A stretch of DNA of 64,000 nucleotides. Source: an uncultured Oscillospiraceae bacterium (lineage in GTDB: Bacteria; Bacillota; Clostridia; Oscillospirales; Ruminococcaceae). The notes beneath the pieces were generated by a model. It ran no database searches and was not told where the DNA came from. It saw only the letters and a list, made by a program, of their open reading frames with translations. Positions 61,368-64,000 of this stretch are shown piece after piece; the stretch's first letter is position 1; each line of letters starts with the position of its first letter. The position numbers and the translations under genes were made by a program. The DNA lies in the NCBI GenBank assembly GCA_900539695.1, contig UQDG01000006.1:36540-100539 (forward strand), written 5' to 3'.

Positions 61368-62420
61368 TTACAGCTTCTTCACTGCCTCGATCAGCGTCTC
61401 CACATTCTCGGCCTTGGTGGCCCAGCTGGTGCAGATGCGCACGGCGGTGTGGGTCTTGTCGGGCTTACCCATATGGGTCATGGCAAAGTTCTTGCTCAGG
61501 ACCTCGTGCCATTCGTCCGGCAGCACAAAGAACTGCTGGTTCGTGTAGGAATCATGCAGCAGCTTCACACCCTTTTCCTCAAAGGCTTTGCGGATGGCCA
61601 TAGCCTGGCGGTCGGCCTCGGCAGCCAGGGTAAAGTACAGGCTGTTGCCTGTGCCGTCCTCGCCGTCCAGCAGGGCCAGGAACTGCTCACCCAGCAGGCG
61701 GCCCTTGGCCAGCATGCCGCCGTGCTGCTTGATGGCATAGCGGAAATCCTCTTTCAGAACGTCGTTGGTGATGACCACGGCCTCGCCAAACAGTGCGCCG
61801 CACTTGGTACCGCCCAGGTAGAACACATCGCACAGGGCGGCGTAGTCCTGCAGGGTCAGGTCGTTGGCTTCGCTCATCAGGCCGTAGGCCATGCGGGCGC
61901 CGTCCACAAACAGGTACAGCCCCAGCTCATAGCAGGCGGCAGAGATGTCGGTCAGTTCGGCCTTGGTGTAGAGCGTGCCCACCTCGGTGGGGTTGGAGAT
62001 GTAGACCATACCGGGCTGCACCTCATGCTCGTGGCTGGCGTTGGCGCGGTGTTCTTCCACCGCGTGGCGGATCTGCCGTGCCGTGATCTTGCCGTTTTTA
62101 TTGGGCAGGGCCAGGCACTTGTGGCCGGTGGCTTCTACTGCGCCGGTCTCGTGTACATGGATATGGCCGCTATCGGCGCACAGCACACCTTGCCAGGGCT
62201 TGAGGGCCGCATCGATGACCGTCAGGTTGGCCTGGGTCGCACCTACAAAAAAGTGCACGGCGGCATCCGGGGCGTCGCACAGGGCGCGGATCTTGTCCGC
62301 AGCGGCGGCGCAATAGCTGTCCTCGCCATAGCCGGGGGTCTGGTCAAAGTTGGTCTTTTGCATCAGTTCCAGCACCGCGGGGGCAGCGCCTTCGCCGTAA
62401 TCACATTCAAAACGAAGCAT
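61368..62420 (-). CDS. Low-specificity threonine aldolase-type PLP enzyme
   Basis: The 350-residue protein belongs to the beta-eliminating-lyase/threonine aldolase family, which cleaves L-threonine or allo-threonine into glycine and acetaldehyde. It has FECDYGEGAAPAVLELM, GYGEDSYCAAAADKIR, FFVGATQANLTVIDAAL, HIHVHETGAVEATGHK, the cofactor Asp in LFVDGARMAYGL and the PLP lysine in FYLGGTKCGALFGEA. The N-terminus differs slightly from classical LtaE (SDT/N) and is typical of Clostridia. GGAGAG precedes the ATG. It is a single-gene unit. Confidence 0.9.
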   Translation of the reverse strand: MLRFECDYGEGAAPAVLELMQKTNFDQTPGYGEDSYCAAAADKIRALCDAPDAAVHFFVGATQANLTVIDAALKPWQGVLCADSGHIHVHETGAVEATGHKCLALPNKNGKITARQIRHAVEEHRANASHEHEVQPGMVYISNPTEVGTLYTKAELTDISAACYELGLYLFVDGARMAYGLMSEANDLTLQDYAALCDVFYLGGTKCGALFGEAVVITNDVLKEDFRYAIKQHGGMLAKGRLLGEQFLALLDGEDGTGNSLYFTLAAEADRQAMAIRKAFEEKGVKLLHDSYTNQQFFVLPDEWHEVLSKNFAMTHMGKPDKTHTAVRICTSWATKAENVETLIEAVKKL

Positions 62421-62479
62421 AAAAGCTCTCCTTTTCTCACTTTTTCGCTGTTTTTTATTATAACACTGGAGTGTACGCC

Positions 62480-62508
62480 TTGCAACCCTGCAAAATTACA
62501 GGTATAAT
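62480..62508 (+). promoter_or_regulatory. Promoter of the sodium-dependent transporter gene
   Basis: TTGCAA (62480-62485), 17 bases, TATAAT (62503-62508). Confidence 0.75.
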
Positions 62509-62567
62509 AGCTGGTGCGTGTTTTATTGTAAACCCATACGGCAATACCACAAGAAAAGAGGCTTTTT

Positions 62568-63932
62568 ATGGATTCTGGCAAACAGCGAGAGGGCTTTGCT
62601 TCCCGCCTTGGTTTCATCCTGGTCAGCGCCGGCTGTGCGGTCGGCATTGGCAACGTGTGGCGCTTTCCCACGGTAACGGGGCAGAACGGCGGCGGCGTGT
62701 TCGTGCTGTTCTACCTGCTGTTTTTGGTGCTAATGGGCGTGCCTGTGCTTACCATGGAGCTGGCCGTGGGCCGCGCCGGGCACAACAGCGCGGTAAAAGC
62801 CTACAAAGCGCTGGAGCCGAAAGGCACCAAGTGGCACCTGCACGGCTGGGTGTGCATGATCGGCTGTGCGCTGCTGATGATGTACTACACCACGGTAGCC
62901 GGCTGGATGCTGGACTACTTCTTTAAGTTTTTGACCGGCCGCTTCACCGGCCTGACCCCCGACGCCTCGGCCCAGGTGTTCAGCGATGCGCTGGCCAACC
63001 CCGGCGAGCAGGTGCTTTGGATGGTGGTCATCACCGTGCTGGGCTTCCTCGTCTGCCAGAAGGGTCTGCAGGGCGGTCTGGAGCGCATCGGCAAATGGAT
63101 GATGGGCGCTCTGCTGGTGCTGATTCTGGTGCTGGTTGCCCACAGCTTTGTGCTGCCCGGCGTCAAGGAGGGCCTGGCCTTCTACCTGCTGCCGGATTGG
63201 CAGCGCGCCTGCGAGCAGGGGCTTGGCAACGTCATCACCGCCGCGATGAACCAGTCCTTCTTCACTTTAAGCCTGGGCATTGCCGCCATGGAAATTTTCG
63301 GCAGCTACATGGACCGCCGCTTTACCCTGACCGGTGAGGCCGTGCGCATCTGCGTGCTGGACACCTTTGTGGCCATCTGCGCGGGGCTTATCATCTTCCC
63401 GGCTTGCTTCTCCTTCGGCATCTCGCCGGATGCCGGCCCCAGCCTCATCTTTATCACGCTGCCCAGTGTGTTTATCAATATGCTCGGCGGCCGCATCTGG
63501 GGCACACTGTTCTTCCTGTTTATGACGTTCGCCAGCTTCTCCACCGTCATTGCGGTGTTCGAGAACTTGATCGCCTCCTGCATGGACAACTTCGGCTGGG
63601 ACCGCCGCAAGACCTGTCTGATCGGCTGCGTCGCGCTGATTTTGCTGGGCCTGCCCTGCGCTTTGGGCTACAACGCCTGGAGCTTTATCCAGCCCATGGG
63701 CGCTGGCAGCACCGTGCTGGATTTCGAGGATTTCCTCGTCAGCAACCTACTGCTGCCCGGCGGCAGCCTCATCTACCTGCTGTTCTGCGTCACCCGCTGG
63801 GGCTGGAATTTTGACAACTACCTGGCCGAGTGCAACACCGGCAGCGGCTTCAAGATGCCCTGCTGGCTGAAGAACTACTTCCGCTTTGCACTGCCCGTGC
63901 TGATCCTGGTCATTCTGGTGCAGGGGCTGTAA
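62568..63932 (+). CDS. Neurotransmitter:sodium symporter family transporter
   Basis: The 454-residue protein has about 11 membrane helices in the LeuT fold. It begins with the family signature FASRLGFILVSAGCAVGIGNVWRFPTVTGQNGGGVFVLFYL, which holds sodium and substrate sites, and continues with GVPVLTMELAVGRA, AAMNQSFFTLSLGIAAMEIFGSYM and TFASFSTVIAVFENLIAS. It probably imports an amino acid with sodium. It has 11 rather than 12 helices, as usual for bacterial members (for example MhsT/Tyt1). AAGAGG lies before the ATG. Confidence 0.92.
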   Translation: MDSGKQREGFASRLGFILVSAGCAVGIGNVWRFPTVTGQNGGGVFVLFYLLFLVLMGVPVLTMELAVGRAGHNSAVKAYKALEPKGTKWHLHGWVCMIGCALLMMYYTTVAGWMLDYFFKFLTGRFTGLTPDASAQVFSDALANPGEQVLWMVVITVLGFLVCQKGLQGGLERIGKWMMGALLVLILVLVAHSFVLPGVKEGLAFYLLPDWQRACEQGLGNVITAAMNQSFFTLSLGIAAMEIFGSYMDRRFTLTGEAVRICVLDTFVAICAGLIIFPACFSFGISPDAGPSLIFITLPSVFINMLGGRIWGTLFFLFMTFASFSTVIAVFENLIASCMDNFGWDRRKTCLIGCVALILLGLPCALGYNAWSFIQPMGAGSTVLDFEDFLVSNLLLPGGSLIYLLFCVTRWGWNFDNYLAECNTGSGFKMPCWLKNYFRFALPVLILVILVQGL

Positions 63933-63946
63933 AACCTTATACCTAA

Positions 63947-64000
63947 GGCAACACCGCACAATTCCCGCCTGACGGCTTAAGCACCGCTCCGGCGGATCTC
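63947..64000. mobile_element. MITE-family end, truncated by the window edge (copy 5, opposite orientation)
   Basis: From GGCAACACCGCACAATTC at 63947 the sequence matches the reverse complement of the right end of copies 1-4 for about 49 bases, with one difference, and then diverges (ATCTC at 63996-64000 instead of CTGCG). It therefore shares the terminal inverted repeat but may be a different or longer element. Confidence 0.75.

Overview
The window looks like a chromosomal segment of a GC-rich gut Firmicute of the Oscillospirales, in the Faecalibacterium / Gemmiger / Subdoligranulum area. The basis is strong AGGAGG-type ribosome binding sites, sigma-A promoters (TTGACA-N17-TATAAT), a T-box leader, a preQ1-III riboswitch in front of queT (a class first known from Faecalibacterium and relatives), a TIGR03915/TIGR03916 pair and many Clostridia-type housekeeping genes. 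No phage, plasmid, rRNA, tRNA or CRISPR array was seen. Species assignment is inference.

Layout. 1-3.4 kb: start of an unidentified gene, a DUF6514 protein, a divergent ferredoxin / Crp-family regulator pair, then a 755-base AT-rich intergenic region full of TGAGAC/GTCTCA motifs. 3.4-8.8 kb: a 2-hydroxyacyl-CoA dehydratase-type protein with its large ATPase activator, then queH. 9-19.8 kb: CmpB-like membrane protein; operon of a ParB-like/BMP fusion, metallophosphoesterase, gpsA and a HAD phosphatase; then an envelope group (FtsW/RodA-like, polytopic membrane protein, LCP protein). 19.8-23.1 kb: T-box-controlled ABC importer of the TrpXYZ type. 23.3-32.6 kb (mostly minus): apbE, DUF3783, secA, DMT transporter, HAD phosphatase, queT under a preQ1-III riboswitch, degV, trmL, pyridoxamine kinase. 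33-35.3 kb: serC-serA. 35.7-41.9 kb: orphan BlaI-type repressor, radical-SAM DNA-repair pair, S24 repressor, cutC, redoxin, a structured RNA (probably 6S) and DUF1292. 42-45.8 kb: cyclophilin lipoprotein, uppS, ruvX, birA-bioY. 46-49 kb: KDPG aldolase-VOC fusion and KDG kinase under a divergent IclR regulator. 49.3-57.4 kb: surface-modification genes (MBOAT plus AlgX-like protein, glycosyltransferase, esterase, acyltransferase, zinc-ribbon membrane protein, SGNH hydrolase). 57.6-61.3 kb: Rrf2 regulator and metQNI. 61.4 kb to the end: threonine aldolase and a sodium-dependent transporter.

Most notable signals. (1) The metQNI leader holds a 31-codon ORF with the run Met-Met-Met-Cys-Met-Cys-Met-Cys, followed by an intrinsic terminator whose 5' side has an alternative pairing partner just after that run. 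A second 17-codon ORF ending Met-Cys-Arg-Cys-Thr-Cys-stop follows. This has the architecture of ribosome-mediated attenuation responding to methionine and/or cysteine, which I do not know from Firmicutes. (2) A 172-bp foldback MITE is present in four complete copies with 4-bp target-site duplications, plus a related, diverging end at the right edge of the window. (3) The TGAGAC-rich region next to a perfect 23-bp hairpin is unexplained.

Functional links inside the window: queT (uptake) and queH (last step) serve queuosine; the two amino-acid importers each have their own leader-RNA control; birA-bioY and eda-kdgK each have plausible operator sites; the surface genes at 49-57 kb probably acetylate or acylate envelope polymers.
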